Of a stretch of DNA of 64,000 bases, positions 1-9,533 are shown piece by piece. This DNA is from Tateyamaria omphalii. GTDB lineage: Bacteria > Pseudomonadota > Alphaproteobacteria > Rhodobacterales > Rhodobacteraceae. Location: positions 62,001 to 126,000 of the forward strand of contig NZ_BMWT01000003.1 in NCBI RefSeq assembly GCF_014651375.1, read 5' to 3'. Under the pieces are notes generated by a model. It was not told where the DNA came from, made no database searches, and was given only the letters and a program-made list of their open reading frames with translations. Positions within the stretch are counted from its first letter, which is position 1. Every line of letters begins with the position of its first letter. The position numbers and the translations under genes are program-made.

Positions 1-81
1 TGCAACTTCGTGGAAATTTTACCGCGCCTCGACGAACATCAGCGACGGAAATAACTATCTCACACGTAACAGCTTTGTTGC

Positions 82-109
82 TTGGACATTTTCCGGGGCC
101 AACTAAATT
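82..109 (+). promoter_or_regulatory. Possible sigma-70 promoter for the RND operon
   Basis: TTGGAC (82-87) and TAAATT (104-109) are separated by 16 bases, about 40 bases before the first gene. The match is weak. The rest of bases 1-149 shows no gene I can support. Confidence 0.25.
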
Positions 110-149
110 GTGCTAAGGTCCCAGAGGGGGCGGTTAACGGCGTGAAAGA

Positions 150-1607
150 ATGAGATTTTTAAGGCAAAGCCTGATTGGATTGGTGCTTGCTGCACTCACT
201 CTGGGGTTGCTCGCCTATGCGGGCTCCATTGTGAGTGGCGCTGTGCAGGAACGTCTGGCGCGCGATGCCAGAACGCCACCGGCGCGTGAACGGGTTTTTG
301 CAGTGGGCGTAATCCGCGCCGAGGCGACCACGGAAACGCCGGTGCTTGAGGCGTTCGGAGAGGTGCAAAGCCGCCGCACACTTGAGCTGCGGGCAGCGGC
401 TTCGGGTCGTGTGATCGAATTGGCAGACGGCTTCGAAGACGGTGGAGAGGTCGAACAAGACCAGATCCTCGTGCTTATCGACCCTGCAAATGCCGAAGCC
501 GAATTGGCCCGTGCCGATGCGGACCTGATGGATGCCGAGGCTGCACTGCGCGACGCCGACCGTGCCCTTGTGCTGGCCCGGGATGAAGAACGGGCTGCTC
601 AAGATCAGGCCGATCTTCGGGAACGGGCCTTCCAGCGACAGGTTGACCTGGCCGAGCGGGGTGTTGGAACGGCCGCCGCCGTTGAAGAGGCTGAATTGGC
701 CGCATCATCCGCCCGGCAGGCGGTGCTGGCCCGCAGGCAGGTTGTCACCTCAACCGAAGCACGGATTGACCAAGGCCGCACACGGCTGGCCCGTGCACGT
801 ATCGCCCTGGACGAAGCACAACGCACAGTGGACGATACGACCGTCACAGCCCCATTTGATGGAACGCTGAACGAAACCGATCTTGTTGCGGGTCGTCTTG
901 TCTCAAGCAACGAAAAACTGGCGGTGCTCATTGATCCAAATGCACTTGAGGTGGCGTTTCGTGTCTCAACCGCGCAATACATCCGTCTTCTCGGGGATAC
1001 TGGCAGCGTGATGCCAGCACCCGTGACGGCGACATTGAATGTTGTCGGTATTGACCTGACGGCTACCGGGACCATCAGCCGCGCCAGTGCAGGCGGCGGC
1101 GACATGCAAACCGGTCGGTTGGTCTTTGCCCGCCTTGACAGCGCGGTTGGCTTCAAAACCGGTGACTTTGTGACCGTGGTGGTGTCTGAACCGCCGCTGG
1201 ATGAGGTGGTGCGCCTGCCGGCCTCCGCGATTGATGCGGCAAAAACCGTTTTGGTACTGGGCGAGGACAGCCGACTGGAATCTGTTGAGGTGCAGTTGTT
1301 GCGCCGTCAGGGCGATGATGTGCTGGTACGCAGCGCGGATATTGTGGGCCGTGATGTGGTCGAAGCCCGCTCGCCACTGCTTGGTGCCGGCATTTCCGTG
1401 CGGCCCCTGCGTGGTGATCAGGCCGAGGCGCAGTTAGAGCCCGAGATGCTGGAGCTGACCGACGAACGCCGCGCCCGCCTTGTTGCTTTTGTAGAGGCGA
1501 ACGACCGTATGCCCGCAGCGGCCAAGGAACGCGCATTGGCCAGCCTGAACGAAGCGCTTGTGCCTGCCCAGATGGTAGCACGGCTTGAAAGCCGGATGGG
1601 CGGGTAG
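150..1607 (+). CDS. RND efflux periplasmic adaptor (HlyD/MFP family)
   Basis: Membrane-fusion subunit that links an inner-membrane RND pump to an outer-membrane channel. An N-terminal hydrophobic helix (about residues 7-28) anchors it to the inner membrane. A split lipoyl domain follows: one half near residues 78-115, an alanine- and glutamate-rich helical hairpin at about 118-225, then the second half with the typical VTAPFDG stretch near 232. A beta-barrel region follows, and the last 50 residues form a charged helical tail. The stop codon directly abuts the ATG of the pump gene, so the two are one operon. No outer-membrane TolC-like gene is present in the window. The substrate cannot be read from sequence. 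Confidence 0.9.
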   Translation: MRFLRQSLIGLVLAALTLGLLAYAGSIVSGAVQERLARDARTPPARERVFAVGVIRAEATTETPVLEAFGEVQSRRTLELRAAASGRVIELADGFEDGGEVEQDQILVLIDPANAEAELARADADLMDAEAALRDADRALVLARDEERAAQDQADLRERAFQRQVDLAERGVGTAAAVEEAELAASSARQAVLARRQVVTSTEARIDQGRTRLARARIALDEAQRTVDDTTVTAPFDGTLNETDLVAGRLVSSNEKLAVLIDPNALEVAFRVSTAQYIRLLGDTGSVMPAPVTATLNVVGIDLTATGTISRASAGGGDMQTGRLVFARLDSAVGFKTGDFVTVVVSEPPLDEVVRLPASAIDAAKTVLVLGEDSRLESVEVQLLRRQGDDVLVRSADIVGRDVVEARSPLLGAGISVRPLRGDQAEAQLEPEMLELTDERRARLVAFVEANDRMPAAAKERALASLNEALVPAQMVARLESRMGG

Positions 1608-4600
1608 ATGGTGCGCGACATCCCAAAAGCAGCAGGAGGGATCCTCAGCTACTTTGTTCGCCACCGCACCGTTGCCAATCTGCTGCTGCTTGTGATGCTG
1701 GTGGCGGGCATCGCCTCTATGCCCAACATGCGGGCGCAGTTCTTTCCTGATGTGATCATCGACAACGTCACGGTCAGCGTGACTTGGGAAGGCGCAGGGG
1801 CCGAAGATGTCGATGCAGGTATCGTTCAGGTTCTCGAACCCGTCCTGCTGGCGGTCGAAGGTGTTGAAAGCACCGAATCCCAATCGCGGGAAGGTTCAGC
1901 CACGGTCACGCTTGAGTTTGAACCGAACTGGGATATGGGCCGCGCAGCAGACGATGTACAAACGGCAGTCGATGGCGTGACTACTCTGCCAGAAGACGCA
2001 GATGAACCGACGGTGCGCCGTGGTGCGTGGCGGGACCGTGTGACCGATGTGGTGATCACCGGACCGGTAAGTCCGCAGCAATTGGGTCTCTTTGCCGATG
2101 AGTTCATCGTACGTCTCTTTGCCGAAGGCATCACGCGGACGAACATTCGCGGTGTTGCTGCGCCGCAGGTGCTGGTCGAGGTCCCGTCACTTTCGCTGAT
2201 CGCGAACGAAGTCACGATGGCCGAGATCGCCCAAGCGATCAATGCCGAGGTCGACACCGACCCTGCGGGAGACGTTTCGGGCGCCAACGCCCGCGTGCGC
2301 ACGGGCACACAAAAGCGGACACCGGAAGAAATTGCAGGCATCGTTCTACGGTCCAACGCCGACGGGTCCAAGCTGCGTGTGCGGGACGTGGCAACCGTCT
2401 CGCAACTGGGGGCAGCGCGCAACCGCAGCTACTTTGTCGGCACCAACCCCGCCGTGTCGATCCGTGTGGACCGGACCAACAATGGCGATGCCATTTCCAT
2501 GCAGGCGCAGGTGGAAAAGGTGGCGGCTGAGTTGCAGTCCACGCTGCCGCCGTCGGTGACCGTTGACCTGATCCGCACCCGGGCCGAGGCCATTTCGGCC
2601 CGCCTCAACATCCTCGTGGACAATGCGATTGTCGGCCTGGGGCTGGTGATTTGCCTGCTGTTCCTGTTCCTGAATGCACGCACGGCGTTTTGGGTGGCGG
2701 CAGGTATTCCGGCAGCCCTGTTTGCGGCTATTGCCTTGATGTTCCTTGGGGGGCTGACACTCAACATGGTGTCGCTCTTTGGGTTGATCATCACGCTTGG
2801 CATTGTCGTCGACGACGCCATTGTGGTGGGCGAACACGCCGACCACCGTCACCGAAGCTTGGGAGAGCAGCCGCTGGAGGCGGCAGAAAACGCTGCTCGC
2901 CGCATGGCGATGCCGGTCTTTGCCGCGACGCTCACAACGGTGATCGCCTTTTTTGGATTGGTTGCTGTGGGCGGGCGTTTTGGTGATCTGATCCGCGACA
3001 TTCCCCTGACTGTGATTGCTGTATTGCTGGCCTCGCTGGTCGAGTGTTTCCTGATCCTGCCGCATCACATGGGGCACGCATTGGCCGTATCGGACAAACC
3101 GCGCTTCAGCAGGGTCAAGCTGGCCGTGGCGGTGTTGAGCGTTGCAGTCCTGTCAGCGGTGATCTCGGGTGCGTTGGGCTATGTGATCTGGTCCGGCAGC
3201 ATCGCAACGGCGTGGGATGCCTCGCCCTACATGTTGGCCGGTCCGACGGTGCTGGCCGCTGTCTTCCTGTTGTCCCCACGCCGTACCAAGGTGGATTGGG
3301 TTGCCGGCATGGGGGCGAAGGGGCTCGACACACCGTCGGTGATCGTCAACCACGGGTTTGAGTGGATGCGCGAAAAGCTGTTCCGCCCCATGATGGCCGG
3401 TGTGATTGCCGCCCGCTACGTCGTGCTGGCGGGTGTTTGCGTGGTGCTGGCCAGCCAGGTGGCGCTGTTCATCCAGGGCGATGTGCAATGGCGGTTCTTC
3501 AACGCGCCCGAACGCGGGTCCGTTACGGGCAACTTTGCGATGCTCGAAAGTGCGACCCGCGACGACACCCTTGCCATGATGCAGGAAATGCAGCGCGCAA
3601 CCGAGGCACTGGGCGCCGAATATGAAGACCGCTATGGCCGCAATCCCATTGACTATGTCATTGCCGAGATCGGCGGGAACGCAGGCCGAGGACTGTCTGG
3701 CACGGAATCCAAGGACACCGATTTGCTGGGCGGCATCTCGATCGAACTGATCGATGCCGACCTGCGCCCCTATACCTCTTTCGCATTCGTGGCCGATTTG
3801 CAGGATGCCGTTGTGCATCACCCCTTGGCCGAAACCGTCAGTTTCCGCGGCTGGAGATCGGGACCAGGCGGCGACGCGCTGGATGTGCAGTTCTTTGGCA
3901 ACGACACCGACACGCTCAAGGCGGCGTCCGAAGACCTGAAACGCGCATTGTTGCAGTATCCCGAGGTCAGCGCGGTCGAAGACAATCTTGCCTATGACAA
4001 GGAAGAGTTGATCCTCGACCTCACCGCGCAAGGGCAGGCGCTGGGCTTTACCATCGACATGCTGGGCAGCGCCCTGCGCGACCGGCTGAACGGGATCGAG
4101 GCCGCAACCTTCCCGGACGGGCCCCGCAGCGCCGAGATCCGGGTCGAGCTGCCAGAGAACGAGCTGACCGCCGATTTCCTTGACCGCACGCAGATGCGCA
4201 CGCCGGATGGCGGCTATGTCCCGCTGGCCGACATTGTCAGTGTCGAACGGCGCACCGGATTCTCGACGGTCCGGCGCGAGAACGGCATCCGCCTCATCTC
4301 GGTCACGGGCGACATCTCGGAAGACGACCCCGCGCGCGCATCCGAGATCGACCGCGCTCTCGAGGAAGAGATTCTGCCCAACATCGCCGCCGAACGTCAG
4401 GTGGATTTCCGCAAGGCCGGGCTCAGCGAACAGGAAGACGAGTTTCTCAGTGACAGCCTGACGGGTCTGATCCTGTGCCTGACCGGCATCTACCTTGTCC
4501 TGGCGTGGGTCTTTGCAAGCTGGACACGGCCAATTGTTGTGATGGCAATCATTCCCTTCGGCCTTGTCGGCACGATCTATGGCCACAGCGTGTGGGACAT

Positions 4601-5222
4601 ACCGCTCAGCATGTTCACTGTTGTGGGACTGCTGGGCATGACGGGCATCATCATCAATGACAGCATCGTGCTCGTTACAACCATAGATGACTACGCCAAG
4701 GATCGGGGCCTGTTCCCGTCGATCATCGACGGGGCGGCAGACCGGTTGCGCCCGGTCATGCTGACAACGCTGACAACAGTGCTGGGGATGACGCCGCTGC
4801 TTTATGAGACATCGCAACAGGCGCAATTTCTGAAACCGACAGTGGTCACGCTGGTCTACGGGCTTGGCTTCGGCATGGTTCTTGTGCTGCTGGTCGTGCC
4901 AGCGCTGGTCGCGGTGCAACACGACGTGGGACGACAGGTTCAGGCGATGCGGCGTGGGCTGGGATCACCAAACGCGTCTGTGCGCCGGGGCTTTGTGACG
5001 CTTTGGGTGGCTGTCTTGGGGTGGTTCGGGGCCACGATGGGATATGCACTTGCCACGGATACAGTACCACGTTTTCTGATAGATATGCTGCCACTATTGG
5101 CGGATGGTGAAGCAGTGCCGATGGCCTTTGGTATGTTTGCCGCCGGGGTCATCGTGCTGGGTCTTGTGGCCTACGTGCTGGCGGCTCTGACTTTCCAGAT
5201 CGCGCGGCGCCGCGCGGCTTAG
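1608..5222 (+). CDS. RND family efflux pump permease, unusually long
   Basis: Proton-driven inner-membrane pump of the AcrB/MMPL superfamily, partner of the adaptor immediately upstream. The TM4 motif GIVVDDAIVVGE carries the paired aspartates of the proton relay (D402, D403), and the TM10 region has IINDSIVLVTT. At 1204 residues it is about 150 longer than usual RND pumps. The extra length lies in two places: an insert between TM6 and TM7 (about residues 490-600) with two additional hydrophobic segments, and a C-terminal extension (about 1125-1204) with two more. It ends tail-to-tail with the DsbD-domain gene, overlapping it by 4 bases. The substrate class (drug, metal or lipid) is not determinable. 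Confidence 0.93.
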   Translation: MVRDIPKAAGGILSYFVRHRTVANLLLLVMLVAGIASMPNMRAQFFPDVIIDNVTVSVTWEGAGAEDVDAGIVQVLEPVLLAVEGVESTESQSREGSATVTLEFEPNWDMGRAADDVQTAVDGVTTLPEDADEPTVRRGAWRDRVTDVVITGPVSPQQLGLFADEFIVRLFAEGITRTNIRGVAAPQVLVEVPSLSLIANEVTMAEIAQAINAEVDTDPAGDVSGANARVRTGTQKRTPEEIAGIVLRSNADGSKLRVRDVATVSQLGAARNRSYFVGTNPAVSIRVDRTNNGDAISMQAQVEKVAAELQSTLPPSVTVDLIRTRAEAISARLNILVDNAIVGLGLVICLLFLFLNARTAFWVAAGIPAALFAAIALMFLGGLTLNMVSLFGLIITLGIVVDDAIVVGEHADHRHRSLGEQPLEAAENAARRMAMPVFAATLTTVIAFFGLVAVGGRFGDLIRDIPLTVIAVLLASLVECFLILPHHMGHALAVSDKPRFSRVKLAVAVLSVAVLSAVISGALGYVIWSGSIATAWDASPYMLAGPTVLAAVFLLSPRRTKVDWVAGMGAKGLDTPSVIVNHGFEWMREKLFRPMMAGVIAARYVVLAGVCVVLASQVALFIQGDVQWRFFNAPERGSVTGNFAMLESATRDDTLAMMQEMQRATEALGAEYEDRYGRNPIDYVIAEIGGNAGRGLSGTESKDTDLLGGISIELIDADLRPYTSFAFVADLQDAVVHHPLAETVSFRGWRSGPGGDALDVQFFGNDTDTLKAASEDLKRALLQYPEVSAVEDNLAYDKEELILDLTAQGQALGFTIDMLGSALRDRLNGIEAATFPDGPRSAEIRVELPENELTADFLDRTQMRTPDGGYVPLADIVSVERRTGFSTVRRENGIRLISVTGDISEDDPARASEIDRALEEEILPNIAAERQVDFRKAGLSEQEDEFLSDSLTGLILCLTGIYLVLAWVFASWTRPIVVMAIIPFGLVGTIYGHSVWDIPLSMFTVVGLLGMTGIIINDSIVLVTTIDDYAKDRGLFPSIIDGAADRLRPVMLTTLTTVLGMTPLLYETSQQAQFLKPTVVTLVYGLGFGMVLVLLVVPALVAVQHDVGRQVQAMRRGLGSPNASVRRGFVTLWVAVLGWFGATMGYALATDTVPRFLIDMLPLLADGEAVPMAFGMFAAGVIVLGLVAYVLAALTFQIARRRAA

Positions 5223-6031
5223 CCAGCCGTGCAACCCTGCACATCGACGGCATAGTTTCCGCCCAGAATGGTGATGCGCACGTTTGAGCGGTCGATGGCA
5301 AATGCACCACCCTCTGCATGCACCATCTCGCTCACGGCAACGATAGTGTTGCCGCTGCGCGTGGTGGCTGGCTCGCTCACCCATACGCCTGGAATGCCGG
5401 GCTCAATCACTGCAACCTCGGTTCCACCAGTGTGCGGCAGATCAATACGCGCCTCGATCTGCATGCCATGCTCGGTCGGGCGCAGGCGGCAGGTGGCAGA
5501 TTGCACCTCGGCCTCGTCCGCAGAATAGGGCATATCGGCCAATGCGGCCACGATGGCAGGGGTCGGGCTCAGGTCCGGGCTGTCCAGCAAGGCATCAATC
5601 GACACCTCGTGGGGAATGCAGACATCGGAACAAACGCCCATGGAGAGTTTCGTGCGCAAGCGTATGGGCTTGCCCGGCTTTGCGGGGGTGATGTGTATGG
5701 GGATCACCACCTGCTCGGTATAGCCGATGGACCGCATCCCGTTCTGAACATGCACATCCGGGGTGGGCCAGTTCAGACCAACGGCGCTGATGTTGCGGGC
5801 ACGCGACCAGTCGAAATGCGGCGGAATACCCGCATCGCCCGGTGCGCGCCAGTATGTTTTCCAACCCGGTGCCAGAACCAGACGTACAGCCGCCAAGCGG
5901 CGGCCATCGGGCAAATCCCAGCCCTGCAAAACTTCGGTTTGAACGATATCGTCATACCGACCCTGGGCCAACGTTGGCACAGCGGTCACGGCAGCCAGAA
6001 AGGCGGCAAGGGGCAGGGCGCTCTGTTTCAT
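5219..6031 (-). CDS. Stand-alone DsbD N-terminal (thiol-disulfide) domain protein
   Basis: Secreted protein of about 270 residues with a signal peptide ending near the TLAQG stretch. The ATG at 6031 was chosen because the frame's earlier start is a TTG without a signal peptide. The region from GWKTYWRAPGDAG to the C134-S-D-V-C138 pair matches the DsbD alpha-type periplasmic domain, which passes electrons to periplasmic thiol proteins. There is no DsbD membrane domain or thioredoxin domain here, so it would need a separate electron donor such as a CcdA-like protein. It could serve cytochrome c maturation or disulfide repair; this is inference. Confidence 0.75.
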   Translation of the reverse strand: MKQSALPLAAFLAAVTAVPTLAQGRYDDIVQTEVLQGWDLPDGRRLAAVRLVLAPGWKTYWRAPGDAGIPPHFDWSRARNISAVGLNWPTPDVHVQNGMRSIGYTEQVVIPIHITPAKPGKPIRLRTKLSMGVCSDVCIPHEVSIDALLDSPDLSPTPAIVAALADMPYSADEAEVQSATCRLRPTEHGMQIEARIDLPHTGGTEVAVIEPGIPGVWVSEPATTRSGNTIVAVSEMVHAEGGAFAIDRSNVRITILGGNYAVDVQGCTAG

Positions 6032-6187
6032 GGTTTCTAGATGCAACGCACGGCGATCAAAGCCAAGTCACGTCCCGGTCAACTTCCTGTAACGATCTGG
6101 TGCGCGGTGGCTTGCCTGCTGCACGTCTTTCGGTTGCTCACCGCGCAGACCGGCGGCATTCTGCCACCAGAAACAACGGAACAGGCA

Positions 6188-6760
6188 ATGACGGGCGCCT
6201 CTCAACTTGATCTGACAGGGCAACTTCTGGTCGCTATGCCGGGCATGGGTGACCCACGCTTTGACCGCTCGGTCGTGTTTGTCTGTGCGCATTCCGATGA
6301 GGGTGCGATGGGGCTGATTGTCAACAAGCCTGCAACCGACATGTCGTTGGGCGAACTACTGGACCAGATCGAGATTGCTTGCACGTCGAATGAAAGGCAC
6401 AAACCGGTGCATTTCGGAGGGCCTGTTGAAACCTCTCGCGGATTTGTTCTGCATGGTCCCGACTACACATCGCGCCTTCAAACACTCAAGGTTGGCACAG
6501 CATTTGGCATGACGGCGACACAAGATGTGCTTGAGGATATTGCCATCGGTGACGGGCCGGAACGGGCGCTGGTCATGCTTGGTTATGCCGGGTGGGGGCC
6601 AGGTCAGCTCGAGGGCGAGATTGCGCAGAATGGTTGGTTGACGGTTCCGGCTACTCCGCAACTTGTTTTTGGCACCGGTAATACATCGAAATGGATGAAG
6701 GCGTTAAATGCGCTGGGCATCGACCCGTTGGGTTTGTCAGGCGAGGCCGGCCGCGCCTAG
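6188..6760 (+). CDS. YqgE/AlgH family protein
   Basis: Protein of 190 residues of the YqgE (DUF179) family, whose biochemical role is unknown. Recognisable stretches are [34 protein letters not shown] and [13 protein letters not shown]. The ATG at 6188 gives the family's usual length; an upstream ATG in frame at 6041 would add 49 residues that do not look like this family. The stop overlaps the stop of the opposite-strand Sua5 gene by 4 bases. The family is nearly universal in proteobacteria and its neighbours vary. Confidence 0.88.
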   Translation: MTGASQLDLTGQLLVAMPGMGDPRFDRSVVFVCAHSDEGAMGLIVNKPATDMSLGELLDQIEIACTSNERHKPVHFGGPVETSRGFVLHGPDYTSRLQTLKVGTAFGMTATQDVLEDIAIGDGPERALVMLGYAGWGPGQLEGEIAQNGWLTVPATPQLVFGTGNTSKWMKALNALGIDPLGLSGEAGRA

Positions 6761-7692
6761 GGCCTTGGGGCTGCGGCGCGCCGCAAGCGGTCATTGATGG
6801 CGCGCCCCAGACCACATTCCGGAATAGGGGCCACCGCGATGGGTTTTCCCAGTGCGTCCAACGCATGCAGGTGGTCAAACAGGTTTGCAGCCGCTTCGAT
6901 CAGATCACCCGACAGGGACAGGTTCAGGTCCGACGCCATCGGCCCAAAACCCAACAGTACTTCGCTGGGATGTGCGGTATTGGCATTCAAACGGACAGCC
7001 GCTCCGGGGGCGTAATGGGATGCCAACTGGCCCGGCGCCGTGATGGCATCCCCTGCTTGAGAAAGGGGCCCGACAACGCGCTCGATGTCTTCCTGCGCCA
7101 GCCCACCGGGGCGCAACAGGGCGAGCGGATCGCCACCAACGATGGCCGATTCAAGGCCCACCGTGCAGGCGCCTGCATCAACAATGGCATCGATGCGACC
7201 GCCCAGACCTTCCATGACGTGCACGGCTGTTGTCGGGCTGATGCGCCCCGATGGGTTTGCGGATGGGGCTGCGACGGGCCCGTCAAAGACGCGTAGAACG
7301 TCCTGTGCCGCCGGATGGGCCGGCACCCGCAGCGCGAGGGTGTCCAGCCCCGCCGTGACCAGCGGTGACAGTCCATGCCCCTGCACAAGTGGCGCAACCA
7401 GTGTCAGCGGCCCGGGCCAGAAGCTTTGGGCAAGATCGGCGAGGGAACCGGTGATGTCTGCATATCGGAGTGCTATATCCAAGTCAGGCACATGCACGAT
7501 CAGAGGATTAAAGCGCGGGCGTCCTTTTGCCTCGAAGATGCGCGCCACCGCCTGGCTGTTTCGGGCATCCGCGCCCAGACCATAGACCGTTTCGGTTGGA
7601 AATGACACCAACCCGCCCGTCGCCAGCACCCGCGCAGCCTCGGCGATCCCGCCCGCATCCGCGGGCAACAGGATTGTCTCGGTATTAGTCAT
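6757..7692 (-). CDS. tsaC: L-threonylcarbamoyladenylate synthase (Sua5/YrdC/YciO)
   Basis: Makes threonylcarbamoyl-AMP from threonine, bicarbonate and ATP, the first step of t6A37 modification of ANN-decoding tRNAs. The YrdC domain fills the first 200 residues, with [18 protein letters not shown] and the [13 protein letters not shown] stretch. The remaining 110 residues form the C-terminal Sua5 domain, so this is the long Sua5 form of 311 residues rather than the short TsaC form. It is transcribed alone on the minus strand; the upstream 134 bases separate it from the divergent acyl-CoA dehydrogenase gene. Confidence 0.93.
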   Translation of the reverse strand: MTNTETILLPADAGGIAEAARVLATGGLVSFPTETVYGLGADARNSQAVARIFEAKGRPRFNPLIVHVPDLDIALRYADITGSLADLAQSFWPGPLTLVAPLVQGHGLSPLVTAGLDTLALRVPAHPAAQDVLRVFDGPVAAPSANPSGRISPTTAVHVMEGLGGRIDAIVDAGACTVGLESAIVGGDPLALLRPGGLAQEDIERVVGPLSQAGDAITAPGQLASHYAPGAAVRLNANTAHPSEVLLGFGPMASDLNLSLSGDLIEAAANLFDHLHALDALGKPIAVAPIPECGLGRAINDRLRRAAAPRP

Positions 7693-7826
7693 TCGGCCTT
7701 GTCCGCATTGTCGTGACGCCGCGTTTGAGTTGCGGTACGCCCATCAGAAACGCATCTATGATTACAAACATGCCCCTTTAAGCGCCGTTGTTGCGCTTGC
7801 CAAGACTTTGATACCGGAGCTGACCC

Positions 7827-9533
7827 ATGCCATATCGCGCCCCCGTGGACGACTATACCTTCCTTTTCGATCATGTCGTTGGACTGGATCAGGTCGCTGC
7901 CACCGACCGTTTTGCCGATGCGACGTCCGATGTCACAACCGCGATCCTGACCGAAGCGGGCAAGCTCTGCGAAGACGTGATCGCGCCCCTGCAACGTGCC
8001 GGTGACCTGCACCCTGCAACACTGGAAAACGGTGTCGTCAGAACCTCGCCCGGCTATGCCGATGGATACAAGGCCATCGCCGAAGGTGGCTGGGTCGGCA
8101 TCGCTGCGGATCCTGAATATGGCGGCATGGGGCTGCCGATGACAGTGACCACCGCCGTGAACGAGATGATGTCGGCCGCCTGCCTGTCGCTGCAACTCGC
8201 TCCTCTGATGACACAGGGCCAGATCGAAGCGTTGGAACACCACGCTTCGGATGAGATCAAGGCGCTGTACCTGCCCAAGCTGATCTCGGGCGAGTGGACA
8301 GGCACCATGAACCTGACTGAGCCGCAGGCCGGATCGGATGTTGGCGCATTGTCGTCCAAGGCCGAAGACAATGGCGATGGCACCTACTCAATCTCGGGTC
8401 AGAAAATCTACATCTCCTGGGGTGACAATGACTTCACCGAGAATGTCTGCCATCTGGTGCTGGCCCGACTGCCGGGAGCGCCTGCAGGGACTAAGGGGAT
8501 TTCGCTCTTCCTCGTACCGCGCAATATTCCGGACGAAAACGGCAATCCCGGTGTCGCCAACACGCTCAAGGTGGTCAGCCTCGAACACAAGATGGGCCTG
8601 CACGGCTCGCCCACCTGCGTGATGCAATACGATGGTGCCAAGGGCTGGATGGTCGGCCCCGAAGGCGGCGGCATGGCGGCGATGTTCACCATGATGAACA
8701 ACGCACGGCTTGGCGTTGGCGGGCAGGGCGTTGGCGTGGCCGAAGGGGCGTACCAACATGCTCTGGGCTATGCGCTGGACCGTAAACAGGGTCGTACCGA
8801 AGGCGACACCGGCACCATCATTGACCACGCGGATGTGCGCCGCATGCTGATGACCATGCGGGCGGAGACGTACGCGGCGCGCGGTATTGCGCTGCTGTGC
8901 GCCAAGGCCATCGACATGACCACGGCCACCGATGACGAAACCTGGAAATCCCGTGCAGCCCTGCTAACGCCCATCGCCAAGGCCTTTGGCACTGACATCG
9001 GCAACGAGGTGGCGGGAATGGGTATTCAGGTCCACGGCGGCATGGGCTTTGTCGAGGAAACGGGCGCTGCTCAATACGCCCGCGATGTGCGTGTAACCAC
9101 GATCTACGAGGGCACCAACGGTATTCAGGCCATGGACCTCGTGGCCCGGAAGATGATGGACGGAGGTGAGGCCGCGGCCCGCATCTTCGACGAAATCGAA
9201 GCGGCTGCGGAAGCGGCCCGCGATACGTTCCCCAGAATGGCAGATGCCGTCTGGCAAGCCAGCGAAACCCTGCGCGAAACTACCGAATGGATGATTGCGC
9301 AGAACCACCGCGTCCGTTTTGCCGGGGCTGTACCCTACCTGCGGGCCTTTGCCCGCGTGCTGGGTGGACACATCCATCTGCAATCCGCCCTCAACGATCA
9401 GGGTGGTGCGCATGAAAAAGTGGCCCGCTTCTACATCCAGCGGTTGCTGCCCGAACATGACAGCCTGCTTGCACAGGCACAGGCGGGCGACTACGACGTC
9501 TATGCATTGACACCAGAAGAGTTCGCCGCCTGA
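7827..9533 (+). CDS. Long-type acyl-CoA dehydrogenase (DmdC-like)
   Basis: FAD enzyme that oxidises an acyl-CoA to the 2-enoyl-CoA and passes electrons to ETF. At 568 residues it belongs to the long class with an extra C-terminal domain, which includes DmdC, the methylmercaptopropionyl-CoA dehydrogenase of DMSP breakdown. Visible motifs are MNLTEPQAGSDVGAL, a glycine-rich core near GGGMAAMFTMMNNARLGVG and VTTIYEGTNGIQAMDLVARK. The ATG is preceded by GGAGCTGACCC. The MBL hydrolase follows with a TGATG junction. Roseobacters carry several paralogues, so DMSP use is only a possibility. Confidence 0.9.
   Translation: MPYRAPVDDYTFLFDHVVGLDQVAATDRFADATSDVTTAILTEAGKLCEDVIAPLQRAGDLHPATLENGVVRTSPGYADGYKAIAEGGWVGIAADPEYGGMGLPMTVTTAVNEMMSAACLSLQLAPLMTQGQIEALEHHASDEIKALYLPKLISGEWTGTMNLTEPQAGSDVGALSSKAEDNGDGTYSISGQKIYISWGDNDFTENVCHLVLARLPGAPAGTKGISLFLVPRNIPDENGNPGVANTLKVVSLEHKMGLHGSPTCVMQYDGAKGWMVGPEGGGMAAMFTMMNNARLGVGGQGVGVAEGAYQHALGYALDRKQGRTEGDTGTIIDHADVRRMLMTMRAETYAARGIALLCAKAIDMTTATDDETWKSRAALLTPIAKAFGTDIGNEVAGMGIQVHGGMGFVEETGAAQYARDVRVTTIYEGTNGIQAMDLVARKMMDGGEAAARIFDEIEAAAEAARDTFPRMADAVWQASETLRETTEWMIAQNHRVRFAGAVPYLRAFARVLGGHIHLQSALNDQGGAHEKVARFYIQRLLPEHDSLLAQAQAGDYDVYALTPEEFAA

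Noticed and set aside
159-602. Long opposite-strand frames over the RND adaptor and other genes
   Set aside because: They mirror the codon structure of real genes, lack ribosome sites and have no family features; they are typical shadows in GC-rich DNA.
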